Assembly (NCBI GenBank): GCA_025526995.1 | Contig: JAHLKG010000002.1 | Coordinates: 1,969,495 to 2,033,494, forward strand | Direction: 5' to 3' | Source: Powellomyces hirtus | Lineage: Eukaryota > Chytridiomycota > Chytridiomycetes > Spizellomycetales > Powellomycetaceae | Length of the DNA: 64,000 nt | In this document: in pieces, positions 35,391-46,260 of the stretch | How the letters are laid out: each line of letters begins with the position of its first letter | Position numbering within the stretch: position 1 is the first letter of the stretch | Translations under genes and position numbers: made by a program | Notes under the pieces: model-generated | What the model saw: only the letters and a program-made list of their open reading frames with translations | The model's database searches: none | What the model was told of the DNA's origin: nothing

Positions 35391-38300
35391 TCACAAATTT
35401 GCACTTTCGGTCAACGCCGCTGGTTGCCCAAATGTGCCTTTCGCGACTTTCTCTTTCAACCTCCGTCCGGCATGATCGTGTGGATACTTTGCATTGTATG
35501 AATCGCAGGCCTGGGCTACCACGTCTTTGTTGTTCTTGTTCACCCGATGTGGGTTAATAGCAAAGACCATTTGATGGACCACGGAGTAGTCATCTACCAT
35601 CTCCCGTGTTTCAGCAGATACGTTATGGAGCGCCCCAAGCACCTCATACACATCCACAGATTGCGGACGCCCCTGGACAGTGACAGTTTCCAGCGGTCGC
35701 ATCAAGTAGAATCCAGAATTGGAAAGAGCGCTTTTGCAGTCCCCCGTAACGATCAGTCGTGATTTGTACCGCTTGTTCAGCGCCCGCAGCCGGGACGTGA
35801 GGTTCACATTGTCCCCGACGATCCCGAGCTTCATTCGCCAGCGCGACCCAATGTTGCCGGCGTACGCCATGCCAACATGGAGGCCCATTCTTACATGGAA
35901 CTCGGGCCACCCTTGGCTGCGGAAGGAGGCGTTGAGTTTCTCGACGCGGCTTTGTTGCTCTAGGGCGCAATCGAGAGCCTTGGTGGCAAAATCTTCCACA
36001 GATTGCGGGGCGTTCCAGAAAGCCTGGATCAAGAGTAATGTTGGTTATTCAAAATATCTTCCCCGGCATTACTAGCATGTATCATGCTCTGCACACGGAT
36101 GAACAGACATCTACCCGCTTACCATTAGACCATCCCCAATGAAATCGCACAACACTCCTTGGCTCTTTTCAATAGCGCGGCTCATCTCCGAAAAGTATTG
36201 GGCAAGCATACTGATCAGTACCTCGCTCGGCATGCGCTCTGCTATGCTCGAGAAATCGGCAACATCTATATAAAAGCGACAGAATCAGAGAATGCTCGTT
36301 AGACGTGTATGCTTTGGCAGAGCGTGAAACCTATGCCTACCACTGAAGAAAATGGCAACGCGCCGTTTTTCCACATAGAGGTCTCCTGCCCTTTTCTCCC
36401 GCGCAATGATGCGGCGCACTACTACCGGTGGGACAAATTTCCCAAACGCGCGGATTGTTTCCTTCATTTTCAAGAACGACACTAGAAGGTAAAGAAAGTT
36501 TCAGTCGACAGATTCAATGAATGAATTGCCCGCTTCCCATTGACCTTGCAGGTCTGATATTTCAGAAAGCCGTGAGAGTCGCTTGATAACAAAGGAAGTG
36601 TTTCGCCTCTCGGCAAGAGTACGGGTGGAACTGGCGGCTGAACGAGTCGAACGGGCAAGGGAAGGTTGCCCGTGGCCTCTTTCTGGATCGTCATGCATCT
36701 CAGCTGTTGCCGCGGCGCCAGGCGAGCTAACTTCTGCCACTGAGTTCTTCGTATAAGTTCGCTTGTACGGGGTTGAGTTGATCTCCGACTCGTCAAAAAG
36801 CGCGTTCATCGCTTTTTTGATGTCCAATAGGGGCTGCGTTATATAATGTAGAAGGATCATGATCACAATTGTCAACGTCAGCACAAACCCCGCGACAACG
36901 AGGGCAGTGTTGCGTAGAGTAGCTTTAAGCGGATCAAAAACGACTTGATGGGATAGGATGTGGAAGATAATCACCCGCATGCCGGTTGCGCTGCTATATG
37001 GTACAACCGTGACAAAGAAGCTCTGATGCTTCTCATCAGACACGTGGAGAGCACGGAGCTCGGTGAGGGAGGTGTATGCGTTGTCCGGAGATATCTCCAG
37101 CACAGCCTTTGCAGCAGTGCGGATGAGAGAAATTGGGCTATCTAGTGCAGCGGTGGTATATGGTACTCCTGTGGGCGACATCGAAATAACCTGCGCATTG
37201 GCGAAAGTTGTCGCTATAACGTGCCCGTCCATTCCCATCACCACAATGTCCGGATGCATGGGATTATTCTCTTTCGATCTGTCCACCAGCGCGTAGAGAA
37301 AATCTGTCGTGAAATCGACACCCATCACGAATTCCATCGTCTCGTTGTCCGGCGCGTATATGGGCACAGTATACGACTGATAGAGTGCATTATGGAATGC
37401 AAACAGGGGTCTATGGAACGGCAGGAACGTCAGGATGGATGTATTTGTATCCGTTCCGCAAATGTTCCTCCTCTCAAAAGGGCCGACTCATACTCACGTC
37501 CAGTGTCCAATGTTTTGCTCTTCCCTGGACAAGGCAAAATGCACGGTGACCCAGGGTTGATCCTCCTGGTTAAATGGTGGATCTGAATATAAAAATCGGC
37601 CTTCTTCATCGAAGTAGTCGGCCGCGGTATGCGTCCGATTGAATTCCGACCATCGCAACCAGAGATTTTCTTCAAGATGCTGGGCTCCTATAACCGGCAC
37701 ATATGACAAAGAACCATGTCATAGGAAAGTTTAGTTACCATTCAAAGAGGCAGTTGCCATCGATCACATATCAGTACCTAAGATGTTCCCAGAATACAGC
37801 GGTGGAGCAAGGATATTCCGACCGAGCCATAAGGTTGGGAAGCTGAATAAACGGAGGGAGCTCCAGAACAGCGCTGAGGGCTCCACAAACGTGGCCGTCG
37901 TCCAATGACCTGCCCTATACAGATCAACGTTCATTCGACTAAGGAGCAAATATGAAAGTAACGTCGATACAGAACACGAAAGTTTCCGGGGTTAACAACA
38001 GCTTTGCCATGCTAAAAAATGGCAAAGAGCCTCACCAATAGCTTTCTATCGCTTGTACTTCCACACTGATGGCATTTCGAACATCCAGTGCCGCTGTTCC
38101 CAGGATAGTATGGGCAAGACGCTGTTCAGACGTAGTGATTTTAGTATGGGAGTCCTTTAAAACTGCTGCTCGTCTCCTGCAAACTTCCGAAATTTGAAGC
38201 CAAGCCCCAAAGCAAGGCCAAGAATACCCACTTCAATACTACGTCGATCTTGCATGTCTTTGTAGTAACCCAAAAACAAACAGCATGTCAAAAGCGTAAA

Positions 38301-40358
38301 CATGAAAAGCAGTAGGACCATCCCTTTGATGCTGAGAACGGTGCGAAATAGCCAAGGCGTGAACGCCTTCCGAAACCCATGTGTGCGGAATGTGAGTGGG
38401 GCGCCGGAAGAGCTCGACAAGATTGCCTTCTCCCTTCCGAATCTTATGTTCAAGTAGCTCGTGAATGAACTCAATGAAGACCCATCAGAAGGAGATATCG
38501 ACGTAGTTTGTTGCGCGTTTCGTGAGCTCTTTCGCTGACGTCCCATGCTCGTTACATTTTGAGTCGGTCGAAAACTGTCCAGAGAATATCCGGACCCATG
38601 TACAGACGCCCGCGGATCGGCTGGAGTGCTGTTACCCAGCGCTGACGGATGTCTCCGTGCCCGGGGCGGGCCTGGCTCGCTCTGAGGAAAGTCTGCTGAC
38701 ATGCTAGAGCTGTCTTCCGCCGCGCTCTGGTCGGTAAAGTATACTTGTATACCGTTTGCCTCACTGCCGTCTGTGGGAGATGGCTGCACCGTAGCACCTG
38801 CTAAACTAGACAACCTCTGTCCCAATTTGCCGGCGGCCACTGGTGAAAACGACCTTGCAAACGTCCCTGGCTGAAACGACGGTCTCTCATTGTCATGTGA
38901 AGCGCTCTTTCCTTGCAGCGGTTGTCGGGAGTCATATGATTCTAAAGATCCTTCCTCCAATGCATCATCATTTGATAAGGCAAATCGAGCGCATTGCCCT
39001 TCGGAATGAAACCGTGCAATACTATCCTCTTTTTTGTTACGTTGATGACCAGTGATTTGTGGCGAGTTTGACGACTGCCCATCGGAGTGGCCTGACGAAA
39101 TCCCTCTCGCAAACGTTCCCGCTACAAACAGCGGCGGCGGTGCTCCATCTCGCACATCACTGCTCTCCCGTGCATGAGGATGACGGCTGCTCTGTTCGGG
39201 CGATGTGTCCAAGGAGAACGGGTCGGCCGTTATCGGAAAGGCCTTCGCGCTCTTCCCAGTCAAGAATGCGGTCTCATGCCCACTGTCGCCCGGGAAAAGC
39301 TGATTTTCACCAGGTTCTGGCCGATCTCCCACGAATGCTACACTCTTGCTGGACGAGAATCTTGGAAATGGCTTCGCGTGCTTTCCAGTAAGGAACGCTG
39401 GATTCGTATCATTCAATGTACTACTTTGTGCACGATGTGGTCGCTCGAGCGTAAATGCTACGCTCTTCACGGATGTGGATTTCGGCAATGGCTTCGCCTG
39501 CTTTCCAGTAAGGAAGGCTGGATTGGCATCATCAGAAGTGTCGCTTTCGGGATACCCTGGCCGTTCGAGTGTGAATGCGCTGACGTGAGAACCTTTGCCG
39601 TTTAGCGGGGTGAGTGATGGGTTGGAAGGCTCTGGCCGCTCCACCGTAAACGCCACATTTTTAATCGAAGGGGCTTTTGGAAATGCCTTTGCATGCCTTC
39701 CCGTCAGAAACGCCGGGTTAACATCATCGACACCGTTATTGGGAAGCAATGATGTATTTGTGGTCGATGAGGTGTTCGCTGATGATGACACCAACTTCGC
39801 GAGCCCCCCGTTCAGAAACGCTGAATTCGGGTCTTGCATGTCATTGTCGGGTGGCATGGAGGTATCCTGCTGCTCTTCTTGAGCCAACGAGAATGGTGCT
39901 TCAGCTGTGGTAAAAAGCGAGTTGGCCACTAAAGCGATTTGTTTCGTGTGTTTTCCTGTGGGAGATGCTGGCTTGTCCTCATTCATCTCGTTCTCGTTGC
40001 CATGCAGTAGTGAAATATGGGAGGATCCTGGTCGTTCTAGGGTAAATGCTGACTTCTTCCCGGAAGACGATCTTGACAGTCGACCAAAAGGTTTCGAGCG
40101 CGCCCCAGTCAGGACAAAAGGGGCATTGTTGGATTCACAAAAGCCATGATCCGGTAGTTGAATCTGATCAGGGAACAGTTTCGCGTGTCTCCCGGTGAGG
40201 AACGATTTTGGGGGGCTGTTGGTATCGAGACCTGGCTGCGCAGAAGGCGGGACTTCGGGGTATGTCACATTGTCTGTTAACAGGTCATCATCTGTTGGGA
40301 AGGGCTTCGAACGATTTCCTGTTAAAAATCTGGGAGTGTCATCGGTGTATTCACTCAT
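35391..40358 (-). CDS. Receptor-type class III nucleotide cyclase: FLTGKxAKxFP repeat domain, TM, Cache-like, TM/HAMP, cyclase
   Basis: One gene is inferred from phase-consistent exons: exon 1 from ATG 40358 to about 38240; an exon ending at 38036; then 37778-37938, 37498-37687, 36545-37410, 36341-36481, 36123-36265 and 35391-36023, roughly 1450 aa. The cytosolic N-terminus (about 650 residues) is disordered and carries about 12 copies of a motif like AFLTGKHAKPFP, several followed by SVAFTLERP. A membrane helix (GMVLLLFMFTLLTCCLFLGYY) leads to a Cache-like extracellular region (VPVIGAQHLEENLWLRW, MEFVMGVDFT), a second helix, a HAMP-like stretch and the cyclase domain: FFSDVADFSS and DFIGDGLMAFW carry the two metal aspartates, and GIVGDNVNLTSRL follows. 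The usual substrate-selecting positions hold Asp and Gly, so AC versus GC activity is undecided. The exon 1/2 junction is ambiguous (38160-38245). The 733-codon ORF could instead be a separate gene, but its C-terminal TM and short spacing argue for fusion. Confidence 0.8.
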
Positions 40359-41173
40359 TGTGAAAAGAGTATGGACGTGAAGCGGAAAATAGGATGGTCA
40401 GGTATTAACAATACGGAGGGCGCAACGGTGGAACCCGTCGCTTAAAACAGGTCCGGGCTTATATGCCAGACGCTGTTTGTGACAGTGCTCAAATCCGGCG
40501 GAATATAAGCTCCGTCGGTCGCCCATGGACAATCGAGAACGAACCATGAATAGGTGGCTGATCGCGGCGAATCACAGGAACTATTCCTGACCCGCTAGAT
40601 CCGTGGTTTGGATTTTATGGCGGGCGTATACGGCCTAGATCCGCAAATGTAAAATCTGGAGCAACAACATACCGCTAGGCGACTGGAGGCGACTGACAGA
40701 GATGTCGGAGTGCGGAGGAAAACGCGTTGCGTAAGCCAAGAACGGCAAGTAGATTTGTGCAATAACTGCCCGGGCCGATAGACACTCACAATGGGGTTAA
40801 TTCCATAGACCACCCAAACAGTAGTAGGAAACCATCCCGGACATGCTATCTACGATAGCTACTGTTAGACACAGAACACATGCAATACAAAACGGTTAGT
40901 GACCGGGTAGTGTGTCTACCGCATCACATAGTCCCTATTAGGCCTGCACGGTGTTGCTGTTCAAGTTGTTGATCGGGTGGACGTGGACCCAGACTCCACA
41001 GAGCCAAATACATGCCGTTGTTGGTCGGTGCTTGGTGCTACAGGTGAGGGTCACGTTGGGTGAGGTGAAACAAGCTTCATCACGTTACGCTGGGCCTGGT
41101 ACAAGTATTAATGTGGACAGTGTGTACGATTTTCTACTATGACCTATGAAGAGCTTCTCGAAAGAAGTCATTC
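40359..41173. other. Intergenic region, nothing recognised
   Basis: About 800 bp upstream of the receptor cyclase start. No frame with protein character is seen; promoter function is expected. Confidence 0.4.
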
Positions 41174-41865
41174 CTAACGGCCGCATCCTCCTCCACCACA
41201 AGCAGAGTATGAGACCGTCGTTCCGTTCCCATTTAGTTGGCGGAAATCCGAGTAACCGCCCCCGCCACCTCCGCCGGGAGGAGACGGTGGTGGGCGCTGG
41301 TAGCGAGACCGTTGGATAGTGCCTGTATGATGGGCCGGAATTTCATGAGCATGCATATCAATCATAGCACAATGTCCAGAGCCACGGTATCATAGTACCC
41401 CCACTCCGCTCAAAATGCAGCTTTTGCAGCTCCTGAACTGAAAAGTCTTCACAGCCAATGTATCCTGGGCACGTTGCTGCTTTCAGGCCGCAGAAGAAGG
41501 TCTCACGCTTCACGGCCGTCGTCAGGAATGCGAGTTGCGAACATGGTCATGCACTCACCATCTGCCCGCACGACTGTGTCGAACCTGCGGCGGTACTGCA
41601 ACCCCACCCGGATTGCTAGCAGTGCAAGCAGAATCCGTCCGAGGTCGGTGCCCACAATGTCGAGGCTATACGCCAGGCCAATCACTGCGAGGACGAGAAT
41701 GTCCTTTAGGGATATCCATGCAGGAAGCACGGTCGCTTGCTCTGAATTGGAATGGTCAGGAAAAGGTACTGCGACGAATGTCACAGGTGTTTGTTGCCCT
41801 TCATCTGTTTGCTGTAGCTGTCGTCTGCGCGCAGCTGTTTCCCGCAGTTCTGTAGTACTAGGCAT
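41174..41865 (-). CDS. Small membrane protein with Gly-rich, Cys-Gly C-terminal tail
   Basis: A three-exon model (41514-41865, 41399-41464, 41174-41322) is phase-consistent and gives 188 aa. The start at 41865 has a good context (TCACC before ATG); an in-frame Met lies upstream at 41919. The protein has a charged N-terminus, two closely spaced hydrophobic helices (about residues 52-92, KDILVLAVIGLAYSL and RILLALLAIRVGLQY), a short cytosolic part and a tail of Pro and Gly ending ACGGGGCGR. The end resembles the GGUGR terminus of selenoprotein K with Cys in place of Sec, and SelK-type proteins are small ER membrane proteins. But SelK normally has one N-terminal helix and the rest is not similar, so this is only a hint. 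PIG-H was considered for the two-helix part and is not convincing. Confidence 0.45.
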
Positions 41866-41987
41866 GGTGACCATAGAAAAAGATGTACATGGACAAAAGC
41901 GTGCGAAACCCACATCCATGACACACCACGAATGTTTGAATCGGGCAAAGCTGCGACTCTGTGCATGTTTAAAATGATTGCCAATTT

Positions 41988-42059
41988 GGGCTCAGCCGAG
42001 AATCGAACTCGGGACCACCCGCACCCTAAGCGGGTATTATACCACTAAACCACTGAGCC
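41988..42059 (-). tRNA. tRNA-Pro(AGG)
   Basis: The gene is 72 nt and intronless. Acceptor GGCTCAG/CTGAGCC, anticodon stem CCCGC/GCGGG around loop TTAGGGT (anticodon AGG), T arm CCGAG/CTCGG with TTCGATT and discriminator C match eukaryotic tRNA-Pro. Confidence 0.96.
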
Positions 42060-42868
42060 CTTGATGTAGGTCTTCGAATTCCTTGCTCCGTGTCGCATAC
42101 GTGGCGATCCAGATCATCCTGACTGTGAAAGAGAAGATCCCAAAGCCAAGATGCAGATGACAGATTCCCAACACAATGCCACATGCTCGATTCATGTCCA
42201 TGATTGTTGAAGTGGACCGTGCCCGTGTAAGGCAGCGCACAGCTGCGATCGGGGCAACTGGAACCATCGAGCCCAAAGAACTTACCTTTTGCACCAAGTA
42301 TGCAAGTGACGGAGTTGAGATTATGTATAAACTCACGTCTGTCCGAAACGGAATGCGACTGGCACTGTTGTCAGCGTATGCGGAGCTGTGCAGGACGTCA
42401 CTTGCCATTTTTCTTGCTAGTAGCGTGCCCTTTTGCAGGCCAAGGACGAGGCGGCCAAGGCGTCTGCCCTTGTGACAATGATTCACGAGGTATTGGGGGT
42501 TTTCCTGCTGACAACGAGGTCGCGTGTAGGATGATTCAAGGCCGCCGTGTGCCTCTGGTTGGTGTTAGTATCGGTGTTGGTGGGTGGTGGGACGCAAAGC
42601 GTGGTGCCAAGACGCTGCTGGAACAGAATGGTGAGGATGGAAGAAATGAAAGTCTGCCAGCAGATGCTTTTCTGGCGAGTTGACACCGGAACCGGAACAA
42701 GTTTTGTACATACAGCCGAGTAACAGCCAGCTTTTCCATGGCGAGCTGCTCTTTCTGTGCTTATCAGGTCCCTTAAGCAGATGAAGGATGCTGGAGGACA
42801 CAATTAAATGCATTCTTATTACCGCTACCTCATTCTATGACAATGAAAATACGGCGGTATCTGTCCTT
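42060..42868. other. Intergenic stretch with two overlapping open minus-strand frames of unclear status
   Basis: Between tRNA-Pro and the receptor gene, two minus-strand frames are open for over 100 codons each (about 42375-42031 and 42486-42037), and both end inside the tRNA gene. One contains SRIPFRTD and LGFGIFSFTVR, which recalls small cytochrome oxidase subunits, but no phase-consistent splice joins the two. No gene is called. Confidence 0.3.
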
Positions 42869-44613
42869 TCATACTTTGTTCACAGAAGGCCGACCAGTAA
42901 AGCTACCTATAGAGCCTTGTCCGTTGAGGACAGGAGTCTTTGCCTTCAAATCTTCTCTGCTGCGTCGTCGCAGGGCATCAGCCAGCGGGCCGTTTGGCTG
43001 AGTGCTGCCTATCATCGGAAGTCTTCCCGCTGAAGCTGCCGACTGAGAAGTTCCAGCCATAGGAAGTTTTCCTGCCGAAGCCGCTGCGACCGCCGACGAT
43101 TGATTTGATCTACCCGAAAGCAACTGCGCCGCCGACCTGCGGACAGAGTCACCCTTGGTCGACGAACCAGTATAGCTATCTTTTCCGTCCGACCCGACAC
43201 TTCCCTTAGCTCTGTGTGCCGCGCGTTTGAATTTGCGCTCATTGTAGATGTATGCAATCGAGTTGAAGACTCCTCCCAGATTCGCGCCTGCACAGACATA
43301 TTTGAGGACAACTCACCGAAGATTCAGCCATGTTTATGCCCTAGTTACCCACCGATGATACCAAAATACTGGAACAACAAGCGCAGGCCCTTGCTCTTGG
43401 TGTCTTCGAAGGAGATTGTAGCGCCGATCAGTACAGCGCAAGGTATCCATTGCAAACAAGCGGCGATCATGAAGCTATGTAAGCGGTGGACCTGGCAGAG
43501 CAAAAATATGTAGGTTAGACTAGCTGAGATTTGATTTGCAACTTTCTGAGCGGAATGCGAAGCGTTACCGCGCGAGCAACAGATGCAGATCTTCCGTCCT
43601 TTTTTTTGGGATCCGCTTTAAGTTCCTTTGCAACGCTATCGACCTTTCTAATAGTCCAGGACGAGGTGCAAATGACAGTACCAAGAATGGTCGCAAAAAA
43701 CGCAACTGAGATGTGTGGGTCCGTTTTAGTTGATCAGAGAAAGGTATAAACTTCGGAAACCATTCGCACTCACCGCAAAACCAGCTGTATATCATTCCTG
43801 CGCGCGTGTTCGGGTTCATTCCTTGACTAAATACTGCCGTCAGCATACATTGCACATTCGCGACAAAAGCAACAGCACGATGCCATGTGTCGCCGGTTTA
43901 CTTACAAGTAATAGAACGGTCCCATTGCATCCGCTCCGTTGGCGATCCCAAAGATAACCAGCGGCGGGCAAAACGCAAGAATGTGCAGCCGATATTCGAA
44001 CTCCCCAAGGGGAAATGCATAGTCGAAGACAACTCGCACCAGCGATTGGATCGATAAGACCGTAGTAACCAGCATCTTGATGTCAGAACTCGGTTAACAC
44101 GAAACAAGCTGACACCTTTGACTAAAGACTGCGCACCTGGTATGAGACGAAAATCATGACCAATGAGCTGAGCAGCCGGCCGATGTTTTCAGATGGATAT
44201 GTTTGCTTGCCGAGCAGCACGGAGTGATCAATCGTATGAACGAATGCAAACATGAGATCCGCGAGGCAACGATAAAGAGGTCTACAAAAAAGAAAATGAA
44301 TGAACTTGCATTCAGGGAAAGTGCCCACGTTTTTAGTGCATACAGTCGGTCGGAGAATGTCTTGTAATTGCCATCGCGGACGGCTTTCATTAACACAAAC
44401 AACGACCCGACCACGGAAAGCACGATGCAAACCAGTGCGATAACGTGCTATGCTCCGCGCAGGTTCAATTAGTTCTGGCGTTATTTCGACCATGTTCTGG
44501 ACAGATCGAAACCCTCCGCAGAACATAAAACTTACAAGTCCCACAAAGTTGGGGTAGTCGTCGTTCACGATCGCGCAGCGGTCGTGTCCTACACCGGTCC
44601 ACTGGCAGCGCAT
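42869..44613 (-). CDS. Seven-transmembrane receptor, cAMP-receptor-like GPCR
   Basis: Eight small exons (44536-44613, 44344-44447, 44137-44281, 43906-44075, 43774-43826, 43569-43705, 43353-43491, 42869-43287) join in phase to 414 aa. Seven hydrophobic helices are visible, starting with HVIALVCIVLSVVGSLFVL, and the seventh ends GGVFNSIAYIYNERKFKRA, a helix-7/8 junction of the kind seen in cAMP-receptor-like and secretin/Frizzled-like families. The extracellular N-terminus is short with a few Cys; loops contain CSS/SWTIRK after helix 5. The C-terminal 110 residues are cytosolic, Ser/Ala-rich, with a near-duplicated (S/A)AGxLPMxG(S/T) element, a likely phosphorylation and regulatory tail. It probably couples to heterotrimeric G proteins. 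The ligand is unknown. Each junction keeps reading phase, which supports the model. Confidence 0.85.
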
Positions 44614-45869
44614 CTTTCGTTGTCAAGAAATTCAGAAGTAACGCTTGGTGTATTCTTTCGCCACAGATTACGGAGATGGAGAACCGGTGGTCACAAGTTG
44701 TTGGGGCGAAATGCCGCTTGCCCGATTGTAATCTAATTGGAATTTGGGGCGTTCGGAGCTTCCCTGTGAGGGCGCTTGCGCTGTTTATCCGATACCTTTT
44801 TCTGGTTACAAAGAACGGAAAGCATATTGTACGGGGCTCCAGGGCGTTGGCCAGTGACTGAATAGCATCCGGTTCTGCAGTCCGTTTCGCTTTTTAGTTT
44901 TCGGTGCTCTTTAGGAACCTCAGTTTTCCGAAATTGCGCTTGGGGCATCCTCGGTTTGCTATTCATTCACACACATGGTCTTTTTTGCACAGGGCTCCTC
45001 GATCGACGATCTACGCGACCCACACTGGCGTCCATGAATTGGTTTAGGTTTAGGTTAGTTCGGAAACCAGCGGTTTCCAATAACACAACGGGAGGAGCAG
45101 TGTGGCGGGTCTTCATTTCATGCATCGCAACAGTTTCGATTTCCATCGGTCTGGTTCTGACGCTGAGTAAGCTGGCAACAATGAAAGAGAAAAGATTGGT
45201 ATTGATGGAGGAAGATGATGTCGCGCGCAGAACATTTAGTGTGACCCCGATATTATATATATATATATATGGTCCGCCTTCGTCCAGTTCCTTATGTGGA
45301 ACGGGAGTCAGATACTAGTGACCAAAAAGGGGCGCGCGTGACGGCGTCCAAAAGCCTGTCAATGTCAATATCACCTGCGGGCGCAAAAACAACTCCGCTC
45401 CCCGCAAAGCCGCAGCGCACCCACGCGTTTTACTGTTCCTGTCGCGCGAACACCGTCCATGGCTAACAAAGAGACGGGAGTGACAACCATCTCGAACTCT
45501 TTGCGAATTGTTGAAGGAGATTGGCAGATGCAAATGCTGAAAGTAAACTATATAATTTATTCTAAAATCGAATGAGAAAGCAGTCCTAAGAGAGAACAAG
45601 CTCTTTCTGTGGTCTACCCAAAAAACAGTGCTAATCATTTGCTTAACGCAAGATTGTGCTGTTCATATTAGAATACAAGGGCGTTTCACTTTAAAAAGCA
45701 ACCTGTGGGGCGACCCGACAAGTCCGCTTTCGGCTGAACCACCGTGTTGGTCTCGCTTACTGCGGTTGTGGGTCAAATTACTGCTATTGTGACAGTTTTT
45801 TGACCATAAACGACATCTCTGTGTGCAGTTCACTTCTCAAACACAACACAGACTCAGCGCTGCATTGTC
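44614..45869. other. Intergenic region with a 65-bp dispersed repeat
   Basis: Apart from copy B of the 65-bp repeat (45356-45420) and a TA run (about 45251-45270), no gene or structure is recognised. Confidence 0.45.
45356..45420. repeat. 65-bp perfect repeat, copy B (partner at 12746-12810)
   Basis: Identical over 65 bases to 12746-12810 in the same orientation. Here the shared ATG opens only a short frame that soon ends. Confidence 0.9.
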
Positions 45870-45870
45870 C

Positions 45871-46260
45871 CATCGTAGAACAGATTCTGGCGAGTTGAGA
45901 ACTGTCTTCATCTTGTCAATTGGACAGGTATTGACGGAGTAATTCGATCTCGCGTTTTTTGACCTAAAGGACATCTCTGCGTGCATTTCGCTTTCCAGGC
46001 ACACCAGACCCACCGCCACTGTCCCCACATCGTAGAACAGGCCCTTGCGAGTTTAGAACTGTCTTCTTTTCATCAATTGGACAGGTATTGACAGAATTAT
46101 TCGATTTCACGTTTTTTTGACAGTTTTTTTGACCGTCTCCTCATACCTCTTCCGCCCCTGCACAGATACCAGCCTCGCAACCATACCACATCGTAGAACA
46201 TACTATGGGGAACTCGGAACTGTCTCCCTTATATTATTTGGACAGGTAATGACTGAGCTA
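45871..46260. repeat. Three tandem diverged repeats of about 160 bp
   Basis: The core CATCGTAGAACA followed by GAACTGTCT and TGGACAGGTA(T/A)TGAC begins at 45871, 46028 and 46189. The third copy runs into the 3' end of the repeat-protein gene at 46203. Confidence 0.8.

Noticed and set aside
41503..41865. PIG-H (GPI-GlcNAc transferase subunit) for the two-helix protein
   Set aside because: The helix pair and a following VVRADG segment are suggestive, but the conserved family block after it is absent.
42031..42486. Possible cytochrome oxidase subunit VIIc/VIII-like gene (SRIPFRTD, LGFGIFSFTVR)
   Set aside because: No intron keeps phase between the two pieces, a second overlapping frame is equally open, and the frame would end inside the tRNA-Pro gene.
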